Origin: Flavobacteriales bacterium
GTDB lineage: Bacteria; Bacteroidota; Bacteroidia; UBA10329
Assembly (NCBI GenBank): GCA_020635535.1
Contig: JACJZP010000027.1
Location: 1-22,927 of the forward strand
Reading direction: 5' to 3'
Length of the DNA stretch: 22,927 nucleotides
The position numbers and the translations under genes were made by a program. Shown one piece after another: positions 16,701 to 22,927 of this stretch (position 1 is the first letter of the stretch; each line of letters opens with the position of its first letter). The notes under the pieces were generated by a model. The model was not told where the DNA came from and did no database searches. It worked only from the letters and a program-made list of their open reading frames with translations.

Positions 16701-17191
16701 GTTGCCGTGTAGTAGATCTCTTCATTCACTGCATTCTGAATATTGAGAACCGAAGTCCTGCAACAGCGGTTGTATTTGATCACGTAGCCATTGGCAGGAG
16801 GTACACCACCCAGCTGAACAGGTGCTGTAGCAAATAGATATTCGCGTATTGAAATATCATTCACACCAGCTGAACCACATGGAACCCCGCAATTACCATC
16901 GGTTATATCGGTCTCCGATATCAGGTTAAGTGGTATGTTCACTCCAGCAAATGCAGGGTGGTTATCGATTTTCAATACCTGATCGGCAGTGGTAATGATG
17001 GTGTTCTGAACCGAACAGTCACGGTATAGTTTCAGGTAGAAAATGAATTTTCCAGCATCTGGACCAGAACTGATGCATTCCCAATAGATGTCGCCACCAA
17101 CAACATGCTCAGACTTTGCCTTGTTGGGTATCAGAAAAAGCAATACAACCAGAATGGAAAGATACTGTAAGATGGAGTGGATTCTACTCAT
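13793..17191 (-). CDS. Large surface protein with fibronectin-like repeats and T9SS type B sorting domain
   Basis: The ATG at 17191 gives 1132 residues; a TTG seven codons upstream is less likely because the ATG opens a good signal peptide (MSRIHSILQYLSILVVLLFL). The mature protein begins EHVVGGDIYWECIS with a later LKLYRDC, an N-terminal module common in Bacteroidota gliding-motility-associated C-terminal-domain proteins. An Ig-like region (about 290-440) and some six fibronectin type III-like modules (about 460-1040) follow; repeated strands include YYLIRTRSGC, YHVYRENPVG, YDVYTSENSG and YNIYRSFDG. The C-terminus (NVFVPNAFMPEGVNNVFKPI, YDRWGNRIFE, GAYVYFISF, GSVTLIR) is a type B sorting domain. 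The role is probably adhesion or a surface matrix. The M43 protease gene follows 49 bases downstream on the same strand. Confidence 0.92.
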   Translation of the reverse strand: MSRIHSILQYLSILVVLLFLIPNKAKSEHVVGGDIYWECISSGPDAGKFIFYLKLYRDCSVQNTIITTADQVLKIDNHPAFAGVNIPLNLISETDITDGNCGVPCGSAGVNDISIREYLFATAPVQLGGVPPANGYVIKYNRCCRTSVLNIQNAVNEEIYYTATMYPFNGQDTYPCYDSSPQFAEKPTSVLCSGYQLRYNSDAIDPDLDSLSYELIPALGTSGNPTTYTTGYNGTSPLPGPSINASYDQVTLDPVTGELEYDSPSSVQGRWALVAAVNSWRCGQLIARSTREMSVTVLPCTVPNNIPQVSSPNWISPGAGSGFEIVVDAGDLVTFEISGTDNDLTGGNPQVLEFTASGNQFGTGFTNANAGCANSPCATLSSTTPPSTGTGTISTTFNWQTTCDHVSQQDACANVSSTYNFIFKYKDDYCPAPGIHIVNVAVTVVGETIVPSPVPHCVSTDTNGDITIYWETVVDNSVPPSFVEYAIFHSTSPSGPFQEIGSVTDINTGTYVHNSGNSVAPPTTSGPNYYLIRTRSGCNDAVLEAPVDTVSSIFLTLNNTGETAELSWSPVATPPLPSSNGGGQGWYHVYRENPVGTWTQIGPPSPPNSLNYSDPVIWCNEQVNYRIELTDNLGCVSVSNITGDVLNNPDQPNPQPIDSLTIDPETGYVTVCWPPNTSLNVVQYNILLNPDAFAWIPMDTVYGYNNTCWTDTISDPSSQPLWYQVYATNNCGVPGVPAGSIADGTDHHETILLNADYDSCLIETNLNWTRYWYWPEGVKEYDVYTSENSGPFVKIGTTTDTVFTHAGLSATAEYCYIVRAVKNVANRITSTSNKRCIIAYVPKRPDYAYQYQTTVQPGNTGVETYFFVDSTAGYLGFDIQRGEEPDALSTIWFVAFDPSTRYYSYTDAGARPAFNSYYYSIIGVDSCDQYADTLNMTRTILLEAEANPNRTNSLQWNAYEGFNGGVSAYNIYRSFDGPFDYLTTVPSTQLTYTDSIQEIIVGEGNFCYYIEAIEGIGAPIGNPDPVTFLETSRSNEDCARQHPNVFVPNAFMPEGVNNVFKPITVYVQADSYLFQIYDRWGNRIFETTDPNQGWNGSIGGKENPQGAYVYFISFVSSKGDTYTKRGSVTLIR

Positions 17192-17230
17192 TCTGATGTG
17201 CCAGGTCGTCAACGGGCGAAGTTACCATTT

Positions 17231-17252
17231 ATTACCCTCTCCTGAGAGTAAT
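17231..17252. repeat. Hairpin between the M16 gene and the type B surface protein gene
   Basis: ATTACCCTC and GAGAGTAAT form a nine-base stem with one G-T wobble around a four-base loop. It sits in the 99-base spacer downstream of the M16 pair. There is no T-run after it on the minus strand, so it may be an RNA-processing or regulator site rather than an intrinsic terminator. Confidence 0.4.
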
Positions 17253-17290
17253 TCCGTGCTTAGAGAACGCACTAGGTAATAGAAAGTTGC

Positions 17291-18568
17291 TTATTGGAAT
17301 TTGAGACCCGCAGTAACCTGGATCAGGTCTTCGCGCTGAAGGTATTTCCGGGCCAGTTCACGTAGTCGTTCGGGTGTTATGGTCTTTATCCGATGGATAA
17401 GTTCGTGATGAGCGTCAACGCCAAATCCGTATTTCAAATACATTTTCCATTTGTCAGCAATATGGAAAGGTCCGTCAATGCTCTTCAGAATTGAACCCAA
17501 CATGTAGTTCTTAACCAACTCCAGTTCAGCGCTCGGTATCAATTCTTTACGAAGACGCTCAATTTCGCGGTAGATCTCATTCAGAGCAGGTTGACAGACA
17601 TCTGCACCAACCTCAGTTGAGATAGAAAGGTAGCCAGAGCCTTTCATGCTCACCAAGCCCGCACCAATTCCATAGGTATAACCTTTGTCTTCGCGGATGT
17701 TGCTCATCAATCGCGAGCCGAAATAACCTCCAAGTACTGTTGCCAGAATTTGCATTCCAATAAAGTCGGGATGCGTGCGGTTGAACAGGACACGGCCTAT
17801 GCGAATGGCATTCTGAACGGCTCCTTCCTTATCAATATGAATGGTTCTTTCGGATGTTTCCGAAATGGCTATTTCCGATTCAGCTATTGATAGGCGATTG
17901 TTGTTACCGAAGAACGATTCCAACAGTTTGAATGTGTCCTTGCCAGTTCTTCCAGCAACAATGATATACTTGATCCGGTCTTTGATGTAAGAGGAATGAA
18001 AGTCGATAAGGTCATGCCGGCTCAAATTGCCATAATCTTTTGTATCAGCCGATCGGCCATATAGATGTTCGGCACCATAAAGCGCAGCACTGAATCCTTT
18101 GGAACACAGGTAACCAACCTTTTCCTCGTTCACCAACATTTCCTGTTGGCTTTTGAGCACAAATGTTTCAAATTCCCTTTCTGGGAAGGTGGGTTCTGAG
18201 TAAACCTCGGCCAAAATCGGCAATGTATTCCGCAGGTGTTTATTCAAAGTGAAAAGTGCGATCGAACTTTCCTCATGGGTCACTTCAGACTCAAGGTAGG
18301 CCCCATAAAAGTCAACGGCCTCGGCAATATCAGCCGCGGTGCGTTTCTGTGTTCCTTCCTTAAGTAGTTTGGCGGTGGTAGATCCAACAAGTATCTTGTC
18401 TGAGGTAGTTGTTCCGGCTCCGAAAACGAGCTCAACCTTCAAAATATCCTGAGTCCCTGTATCAATACTGAAAACAGGCATTCCATTGCTAAGGTGTTGC
18501 ACAGACGGCTCAAGTAGATCAATGGTGTCGATCTTGCCGAAAGCAGGTTCTTTGGTTCTGTCCAACAT
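17291..18568 (-). CDS. M16 peptidase-like subunit lacking the zinc motif
   Basis: The 425-residue protein has the M16 fold outline, but where HxxEH is expected it reads TTAKLLKEGTQKRTAADIAE, so it cannot bind zinc in the usual way. It retains the Arg/Tyr element SRLMSNIREDKGYTYGIGAG (about 284-303), which in noncatalytic M16 partners helps hold substrate in the partner's active site. Its start overlaps the upstream catalytic M16 gene stop by one base (TGATG), matching two-gene bacterial M16B pairs that form a heterodimer like mitochondrial processing peptidase alpha and beta. No signal peptide is seen, so the pair is probably cytoplasmic. Role as partner is inferred from the motif loss plus coupling. 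Confidence 0.92.
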   Translation of the reverse strand: MLDRTKEPAFGKIDTIDLLEPSVQHLSNGMPVFSIDTGTQDILKVELVFGAGTTTSDKILVGSTTAKLLKEGTQKRTAADIAEAVDFYGAYLESEVTHEESSIALFTLNKHLRNTLPILAEVYSEPTFPEREFETFVLKSQQEMLVNEEKVGYLCSKGFSAALYGAEHLYGRSADTKDYGNLSRHDLIDFHSSYIKDRIKYIIVAGRTGKDTFKLLESFFGNNNRLSIAESEIAISETSERTIHIDKEGAVQNAIRIGRVLFNRTHPDFIGMQILATVLGGYFGSRLMSNIREDKGYTYGIGAGLVSMKGSGYLSISTEVGADVCQPALNEIYREIERLRKELIPSAELELVKNYMLGSILKSIDGPFHIADKWKMYLKYGFGVDAHHELIHRIKTITPERLRELARKYLQREDLIQVTAGLKFQ

Positions 18569-19812
18569 CAGCTTTTTCGTTTGTAGATGAGGGTGTTCGA
18601 ATTGTTTTTCACCAGACTTTCGGTGGCCACACGTTGAATATCTTCCCGTGTTACTGCCTGATACTTTTCCATTTCGTGGTTGATGCTTTCGGCCCCGTCA
18701 AGTAGCTCGTGGTATGCCAACGAAATGGCTCGGTTCAGAAGGCTCATTTCTGCAAATTCATGATTGGCTTCCACTTGGTTCAGAACTTTTTCGAGTTCCG
18801 TTTTTCCAACCAGTTCGGATCGCAGCAATTCCAACTCTTCCCAAATAGCGGCTTCTGCTTCTTCAACTGTCTTATCCTGAGAAATGTGTCCGGCAACAGT
18901 GAAAAGGCTCGGGTCGCGTTCTCCCATTACGAATGCGTTGACCGAAGTGAAGATCCGCTTTTCCTTGACCAATCTTTGAGTCAATCGGCTCGATTGTCCA
19001 GCAGAAAGTACATCCGATATCAGATCCCACGTTTGGTAGTCCGCCTCCGTTTTACCGCACATGTGGAAGGAGATGTAGATGGCATCCAGCGGTACTGCGC
19101 GCTCAGCAACAGTTCTTCGCGCTTTTTTCTGTGGTTTTTCAGTTGGCAGGTTTCGTGCTGGTTTGTCTCCCTTAATGATCGGTTCAAACCACTTTTCCGA
19201 CAGTTCACGAACCTGCTCCAAGCTAACGTTTCCGGCAACCACCATTACCGCATTCTTCGGTCGATAGTGTTTCTGATAGAAACTTCTGACGTCTTCCATC
19301 GTGGCTTCCTCAATGTGCTTTTCCTCCTTACCAATGGTAGCCCATTGATATGGATGTGTCTCGTAAGCCATTGGGCGCATCAACAACCAAGCATCTCCGT
19401 AAGGCTGATTCAGGTAGCGCTGGCGGAATTCCTCTACAACCACATTTCGTTGTACTTCAAGACTTTTGGGTGTGAAGGCCAAGTTCAGCATACGGTCGCT
19501 TTCCAGCCAAAATGCTGTTTCCAGGTTCTGTGCTGGCAGTGTGATGTAATAATTGGTAATGTCAGTTGATGTAAAAGCATTATTCGACCCACCGGCCACT
19601 TGTAACGGAGAATCATAAGATGGTATGTTCACAGAACCACCGAACATCAAATGCTCGAAAAGATGTGCGAAACCAGTTCGGTTCGGGTCTTCATCGCGCG
19701 AGCCTACATCATACATGATATTGAGGCAGGCCAACGGTGTGGATCTATCTTGATGAACGATAACGGTAAGCCCGTTTTTCAGTTCAAAACGCTCGAAATT
19801 GATTTTTCCCAT
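18568..19812 (-). CDS. M16 zinc peptidase, catalytic subunit
   Basis: The 414-residue protein carries the inverted zinc motif HLFEH (His50, Glu53, His54) in GFAHLFEHLMFGG, with the third ligand in VVVEEFRQRYLNQP (Glu127 or Glu128). This is the active half of an M16B pair; the downstream gene encodes the inactive half. Such peptidases enclose and cleave short unfolded peptides or presequences. There is no hydrophobic leader, so the cytoplasm is the likely site, and the ATG at 19812 directly precedes KINFERFELKNGL, the expected first strand. Substrate is unknown. It diverges from sucC across a 129-base spacer. Confidence 0.94.
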   Translation of the reverse strand: MGKINFERFELKNGLTVIVHQDRSTPLACLNIMYDVGSRDEDPNRTGFAHLFEHLMFGGSVNIPSYDSPLQVAGGSNNAFTSTDITNYYITLPAQNLETAFWLESDRMLNLAFTPKSLEVQRNVVVEEFRQRYLNQPYGDAWLLMRPMAYETHPYQWATIGKEEKHIEEATMEDVRSFYQKHYRPKNAVMVVAGNVSLEQVRELSEKWFEPIIKGDKPARNLPTEKPQKKARRTVAERAVPLDAIYISFHMCGKTEADYQTWDLISDVLSAGQSSRLTQRLVKEKRIFTSVNAFVMGERDPSLFTVAGHISQDKTVEEAEAAIWEELELLRSELVGKTELEKVLNQVEANHEFAEMSLLNRAISLAYHELLDGAESINHEMEKYQAVTREDIQRVATESLVKNNSNTLIYKRKS

Positions 19813-19911
19813 GCTTGTTGCAATGATACATAGAATGTCTTACCTCGGTAAAAGGTTCTCTACTGTTTAAAAACTCCACGCAAAAGCTACTCTTACCCGA
19901 ACCAAAAGCCC

Positions 19912-19919
19912 TATTTTCG
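19912..19919 (+). promoter_or_regulatory. Possible -7 box (TATTTTCG) for sucC
   Basis: TATTTTCG differs from TAnnTTTG at one base and lies 22 bases before the sucC ATG. A short palindrome TTACC-TC-GGTAA lies at 19841-19852 in the same spacer. No clear -33 element was seen, so support is weak. Confidence 0.25.
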
Positions 19920-19941
19920 GCACTCCAAAAAGTAAAAGCAT

Positions 19942-21153
19942 ATGAACATTCATGAATATCAGGCTAAGGGCATTCTTAGTGGTTTCGGTGTAACGGTACA
20001 GCGAGGTAAAGTGGTTGAAAATGCTGCAGATGCAGTAAAGGCCGCTCAGGAATTGACAGACGAAACAGGTACTGGTTGGTATGTGGTTAAAGCACAGATC
20101 CATGCTGGTGGTCGTGGTAAAGGAACCGTACAGGAAACAGGCTCAAGAGGAGTTGTTCTTGCCAAAGGAATTGATAAGGTAGAGGAGACCGTAAAAGGCA
20201 TTTTGGGCGGAACATTGGTTACGCTTCAAACAGGTGAGAAAGGCAAGAAAGTGAACAAGGTTCTTATTGCTGAGGATGTTTACTATCCTGGCGATAGCGA
20301 GCCTGAGGAATTCTACATGAGCGTGTTGATGAACCGTGCTACGGGCAAGAATATGATCATGTATTCTACCGAAGGTGGAATGGACATTGAGACAGTTGCC
20401 GAGGAAACTCCGCACTTGATCTTTAAAGAAGAGATCGATCCTGCGTTGGGCCTTCAACCGTTCCAAGCACGTAAAGTGGCTTTTAACTTGGGTCTTTCAG
20501 GACAGGCGTTCAAGGAAATGACCAAGTTCGTTGCAGCGCTTTATCAAGCGTATGTTTCAAGCGATAGCAGCATGTTCGAGATCAATCCGGTGTTGAAGAC
20601 ATCTGATGATAAGATCCTGGCGGTTGATGCCAAGGTTACTTTGGATGGAAACGCATTGTATCGCCATAAGGATTACGCTGAAATGCGTGATGAAAGCGAG
20701 GAGGATCCAACAGAAGTTGAGGCTGGAAAAGTCGGGCTGAACTATGTGAAGCTTGACGGCAACGTTGGTTGCATGGTAAACGGGGCTGGACTTGCAATGG
20801 CCACCATGGACATGATCAAGCTACTTGGTTTTGAGCCTGCCAACTTCTTGGATGTGGGTGGAACTGCTGATGCCAAGCGTGTTGAGCAAGCGTTCCGTAT
20901 CATCTTGAAAGACCCGAATGTGAAAGCCATTTTGGTGAACATCTTCGGAGGTATTGTTCGTTGCGACCGTGTGGCGCAAGGAGTTGTAGATGCGTATAAG
21001 AACATGGGCGAGATCAATGTTCCTATTATTGTTCGTCTGCAAGGAACAAATGCCGAAGAGGCTAAGAAGATCATTGACGAAAGCGGACTGAAAGTAATGT
21101 CGGCCATCGCACTGAAAGAAGCTGCTGAGAAAGTGCAGGAAGCGCTTTCGTAA
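19942..21153 (+). CDS. sucC: Succinate--CoA ligase (ADP-forming) subunit beta
   Basis: The 403-residue protein starts MNIHEYQAKGILSGFGV, the family opening, with an ATP-grasp domain including Lys50 and HAGGRGKG (54-61), the SSMFEINPVL element, and a C-terminal CoA-ligase domain (GCMVNGAGLAMATMDMI, NFLDVGGTA, NIFGGIVRCD). It couples succinyl-CoA cleavage to nucleotide triphosphate formation in the TCA cycle, partnered by SucD. It is slightly longer than E. coli SucC (388), with a small insert near residues 95-110 (GEKGKKVNK). No sucD is adjacent: a terminator follows directly, so the alpha subunit gene must lie elsewhere. Confidence 0.97.
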   Translation: MNIHEYQAKGILSGFGVTVQRGKVVENAADAVKAAQELTDETGTGWYVVKAQIHAGGRGKGTVQETGSRGVVLAKGIDKVEETVKGILGGTLVTLQTGEKGKKVNKVLIAEDVYYPGDSEPEEFYMSVLMNRATGKNMIMYSTEGGMDIETVAEETPHLIFKEEIDPALGLQPFQARKVAFNLGLSGQAFKEMTKFVAALYQAYVSSDSSMFEINPVLKTSDDKILAVDAKVTLDGNALYRHKDYAEMRDESEEDPTEVEAGKVGLNYVKLDGNVGCMVNGAGLAMATMDMIKLLGFEPANFLDVGGTADAKRVEQAFRIILKDPNVKAILVNIFGGIVRCDRVAQGVVDAYKNMGEINVPIIVRLQGTNAEEAKKIIDESGLKVMSAIALKEAAEKVQEALS

Positions 21154-21178
21154 TCAGTTTCAGTAATAGAATTTGAAG

Positions 21179-21215
21179 AAGCCCTGTCCGCCTTAGGCGG
21201 ATGGGGCTTTTTATT
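21179..21215 (+). terminator. Rho-independent terminator of sucC, probably bidirectional
   Basis: The stem AAGCCCTGTCCGCC (21179-21192), loop TTA and GGCGGATGGGGCTT (21196-21209) pair along 14 positions with two G-T wobbles, followed by a T-run. It lies 25 bases after the sucC stop. The stop codon of the convergent hydrolase (21211-21213) is inside the T-run, and on the minus strand the stem is followed by a partial T tract, so it probably ends both genes. Confidence 0.88.
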
Positions 21216-22206
21216 GAATTGGTTTTAGACCAATGACATCCTCTGCAAATCGGAAGGTTGCTTCTTCCACAGGTTTTACATCTGGGTTGCGCAGTGGATT
21301 GGTCAATACATGTGCTCCCACAGGGAATTCGATGAAGTGTTTTTGGTTTTCCGGTGTGCCAAGTTGTGGCATCATCTGTCGCATAGCTTCAACCGATACC
21401 ACGCTATCCTGCGCAGCAGCATCTTTAAAATAAGCTCCAACAAAAATGGGTTGTTTCACTTGCGAGAAGGTTTCCTCGTTCATGGTAAGGTCTATCAATT
21501 GCCTAACCGCAACCAACCCTTCCAAACGGTATTTGGTCTGCCAATACTTTTTGAATTCTTCTGAAGCTTCGTACTGGCGGTTTGGTCCTCCACTTATGAA
21601 TCGCGCCAATTGTAATCCCCAAGGTTTGGTCAGCACTTGGGAGTTCTGGTCGAAGATGTCGATGTTCGGTGAGTAGCAGATCAGCGCGTCAACTTCGGGG
21701 TCGTGTGCCGCAAGATAGATTCCCAATGTTCCGCCTGTGGAAGTGCACATCAGGATCACTTTCCTTCCGATCTTCTTGCCAACGGCAATGGCCTCTTTGG
21801 CGGATTCGAGATAGTTCTCTGGAGTCAGATCGATCATCGGTTCGGTGGTGTCCAATCCATGACCGTAAAGCCGTGGCAGATACAGGTTACACCCGTACCG
21901 TTCAGCAAATGCACGGTGAACGGGATTTCCTTCTTCGCCTGAAGCGGTAAAACCGTGGAGGTAAACCACTGCATATTCGGTAACAGAAACCGAATCGTTG
22001 TACCACTCGATTCTAGCTTCATTTCCCGGTTTCAATGTTTTAAAGCCGCTTTCGCGATAAGCTAACCAACCATCCAACGAATCCAACGGAACGGAAACTG
22101 AAGTTGGAGTGGGGTCAAGGTGCGGTTCGGGTGGTTTTGGGCCAAGCATAACAGCAATGGACGCGACCACAACAACTGCTAATGCTATGTATGCTATTCT
22201 TTTCAT
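21211..22206 (-). CDS. Membrane-anchored alpha/beta hydrolase
   Basis: The 331-residue protein begins with an uncleaved-looking helix (MKRIAYIALAVVVVASIAVM), so the domain probably faces the periplasm. YLHGFTASGEEGNP (His84, Gly85) is the oxyanion-hole strand. The nucleophile elbow is CTSTG with Ser156, where the usual first glycine of GxSxG is cysteine. PVGAHVL supplies a candidate catalytic His299, and Asp262 or Asp267 the acid. The overall plan resembles carboxylesterase or monoglyceride-lipase-like hydrolases; the substrate is unknown. A Pro-rich linker follows the helix. It ends at the shared terminator with sucC and lies 38 bases downstream of the ABC permease gene stop. Confidence 0.88.
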   Translation of the reverse strand: MKRIAYIALAVVVVASIAVMLGPKPPEPHLDPTPTSVSVPLDSLDGWLAYRESGFKTLKPGNEARIEWYNDSVSVTEYAVVYLHGFTASGEEGNPVHRAFAERYGCNLYLPRLYGHGLDTTEPMIDLTPENYLESAKEAIAVGKKIGRKVILMCTSTGGTLGIYLAAHDPEVDALICYSPNIDIFDQNSQVLTKPWGLQLARFISGGPNRQYEASEEFKKYWQTKYRLEGLVAVRQLIDLTMNEETFSQVKQPIFVGAYFKDAAAQDSVVSVEAMRQMMPQLGTPENQKHFIEFPVGAHVLTNPLRNPDVKPVEEATFRFAEDVIGLKPIQ

Positions 22207-22208
22207 TA

Positions 22209-22249
22209 CGCTAATACTAGTCGCTGGTCGCTAATCACTTTTCACTAAG
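22209..22249. repeat. Degenerate heptamer tandem repeat between the permease and hydrolase genes
   Basis: On the plus strand the units read CGCTAAT, ACTAGT (six bases), CGCTGGT, CGCTAAT, CACTTTT, CACTAAG, a CRCTnnn pattern with a seven-base period and an exact CGCTAAT copy twenty bases apart. The last unit contains the stop codon of the permease gene (minus strand, 22245-22247). No function is known to me. Confidence 0.55.
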
Positions 22250-22927
22250 AAGTTCCTTTTACATCAATCGCATCCCGAATTCCGTTTCCAACAAGCGTGA
22301 ACGCAAGCACCATCAGCAGAATGGCTGCTCCCGGAATGAGAGCCAGATACGCCTTGTCCATGATGATGTAGCCGTAGTGGTCCTTGATCATGGCGCCCCA
22401 ACTCGGAATAGGTGGTTGCGCCCCGATGCCGAGGAAGCTCAAACCTGCTTCAATAAGAATGGCCGAAGCAAAGTTGGCAGCCGAGATTACAATCACTGGA
22501 CCGAGGATATTCGGCAGAATGTGTCGCACAATAGTTCTGAAACCATTGAATCCGAGCGCGCGACATGCTTCCACAAATTCCTTTTCTCGGATGCTGAGAA
22601 TCTGACCGCGGACGATACGCGCTACTTCCACCCACATGGCCATTCCAACGGCCACGAACACTTGCCAGAAGCCTTTTCCCATTGCCAGTGTGATAGCAAT
22701 AACGAGCAACAAAAGCGGAATACTCCAAACCACCGTCACGAACCACATCACCACATTATCTATCCAACCACGGAAAAAACCAGCCAATGAACCCATCAGA
22801 ATACCAATCAGCAGTGAAATAGCAACGGCCACAAAACCAATGCTCAGCGAGATGCGTGTTCCCAGTATCATACGGCTCAGCAGGTCGCGACCGAAGCGGT
22901 CGGTGCCCAGCCAAAAGGTTCTGGTTT
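22245..22927 (-). CDS. Dipeptide/oligopeptide ABC transporter permease (DppC/OppC type), 5' end cut by window edge
   Basis: The frame is open from the right edge, 227 codons including the stop. Upstream of the first in-frame ATG (22871) it reads FWLGTDRFGRDLLSRMILGT, the family hallmark before the first transmembrane domain, so that ATG is internal and the start lies outside the window. About five membrane segments follow, with the cytoplasmic EAA loop (EFVEACRALGFNGFRTIV, then HILPN) that contacts the ATPase, and LSFLGIGAQPPIPSWGAMI, typical of DppC/OppC. It imports peptides together with a second permease, ATPases and a binding protein, probably encoded beyond the right edge. Nickel or other-substrate members of the family cannot be excluded. 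Confidence 0.93.
   Translation of the reverse strand, partial: TRTFWLGTDRFGRDLLSRMILGTRISLSIGFVAVAISLLIGILMGSLAGFFRGWIDNVVMWFVTVVWSIPLLLLVIAITLAMGKGFWQVFVAVGMAMWVEVARIVRGQILSIREKEFVEACRALGFNGFRTIVRHILPNILGPVIVISAANFASAILIEAGLSFLGIGAQPPIPSWGAMIKDHYGYIIMDKAYLALIPGAAILLMVLAFTLVGNGIRDAIDVKGTS

Noticed and set aside
18709..19569. Long plus-strand open frame of 286 codons antisense to the catalytic M16 gene
   Set aside because: The opposite strand has clear M16 motifs, and the antisense product is Phe/Ser/Arg-rich with no domain. It is a shadow frame.
1..22927. CRISPR array, tRNA, rRNA, insertion sequence, prophage or toxin-antitoxin pair
   Set aside because: Looked for regular direct repeats with spacers, tRNA-like cloverleafs, transposase motifs and small paired genes; none was seen on either strand.

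Overview
The window looks like a chromosomal piece of a Bacteroidota genome. Three secreted proteins end in type IX secretion (T9SS) sorting domains, two of type A and one of type B, and T9SS is essentially restricted to this phylum. A TAnnTTTG-type promoter box and a kinase-less membrane PASTA protein beside ddl and an RluA-family gene point the same way. MqnE indicates menaquinone synthesis by the futalosine route. I cannot place the order or genus, and I see no phage, transposon, CRISPR array, rRNA or tRNA.

Region 1 (1-5447, all minus strand) is a surface-polysaccharide cluster read right to left. It holds a polytopic membrane protein, an ABC-2 permease (Wzm-like), its ATPase with a C-terminal cargo-binding-like domain (Wzt-like), and a two-domain glycosyltransferase that runs off the left edge. 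The last three genes overlap by a few bases or one base, so they are probably translationally coupled. A 104-base spacer with nested inverted repeats separates this cluster from the next region.

Region 2 (5552-11077) is housekeeping and cell envelope. rdgB (nucleotide-pool sanitation) converges on ddl (D-Ala-D-Ala ligase) with a 12-base overlap. Divergent from ddl is a tight plus-strand operon: PASTA membrane protein, T9SS-exported protein, RluD-like pseudouridine synthase. The PASTA gene probably starts at a TTG downstream of the first ATG.

Region 3 (11315-19812, all minus strand) contains two M16 peptidase-like genes (one catalytic, one lacking the zinc motif), a 1132-residue T9SS type B surface protein with fibronectin-like modules, an M43-type secreted metalloprotease, and mqnE. 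The M43 stop and mqnE start overlap by one base.

Region 4 (19942-22927) holds sucC on the plus strand with a strong terminator that also serves the convergent gene, then a membrane-anchored alpha/beta hydrolase and the C-terminal part of a dipeptide/oligopeptide ABC permease running off the right edge. A degenerate heptamer repeat fills the short gap between those last two genes.

No single striking new system stands out. The most useful leads are the fused glycosyltransferase whose linker resembles an intergenic repeat, the heptamer repeat, the PASTA start and promoter, and the coupling of a secreted protease to a menaquinone gene.
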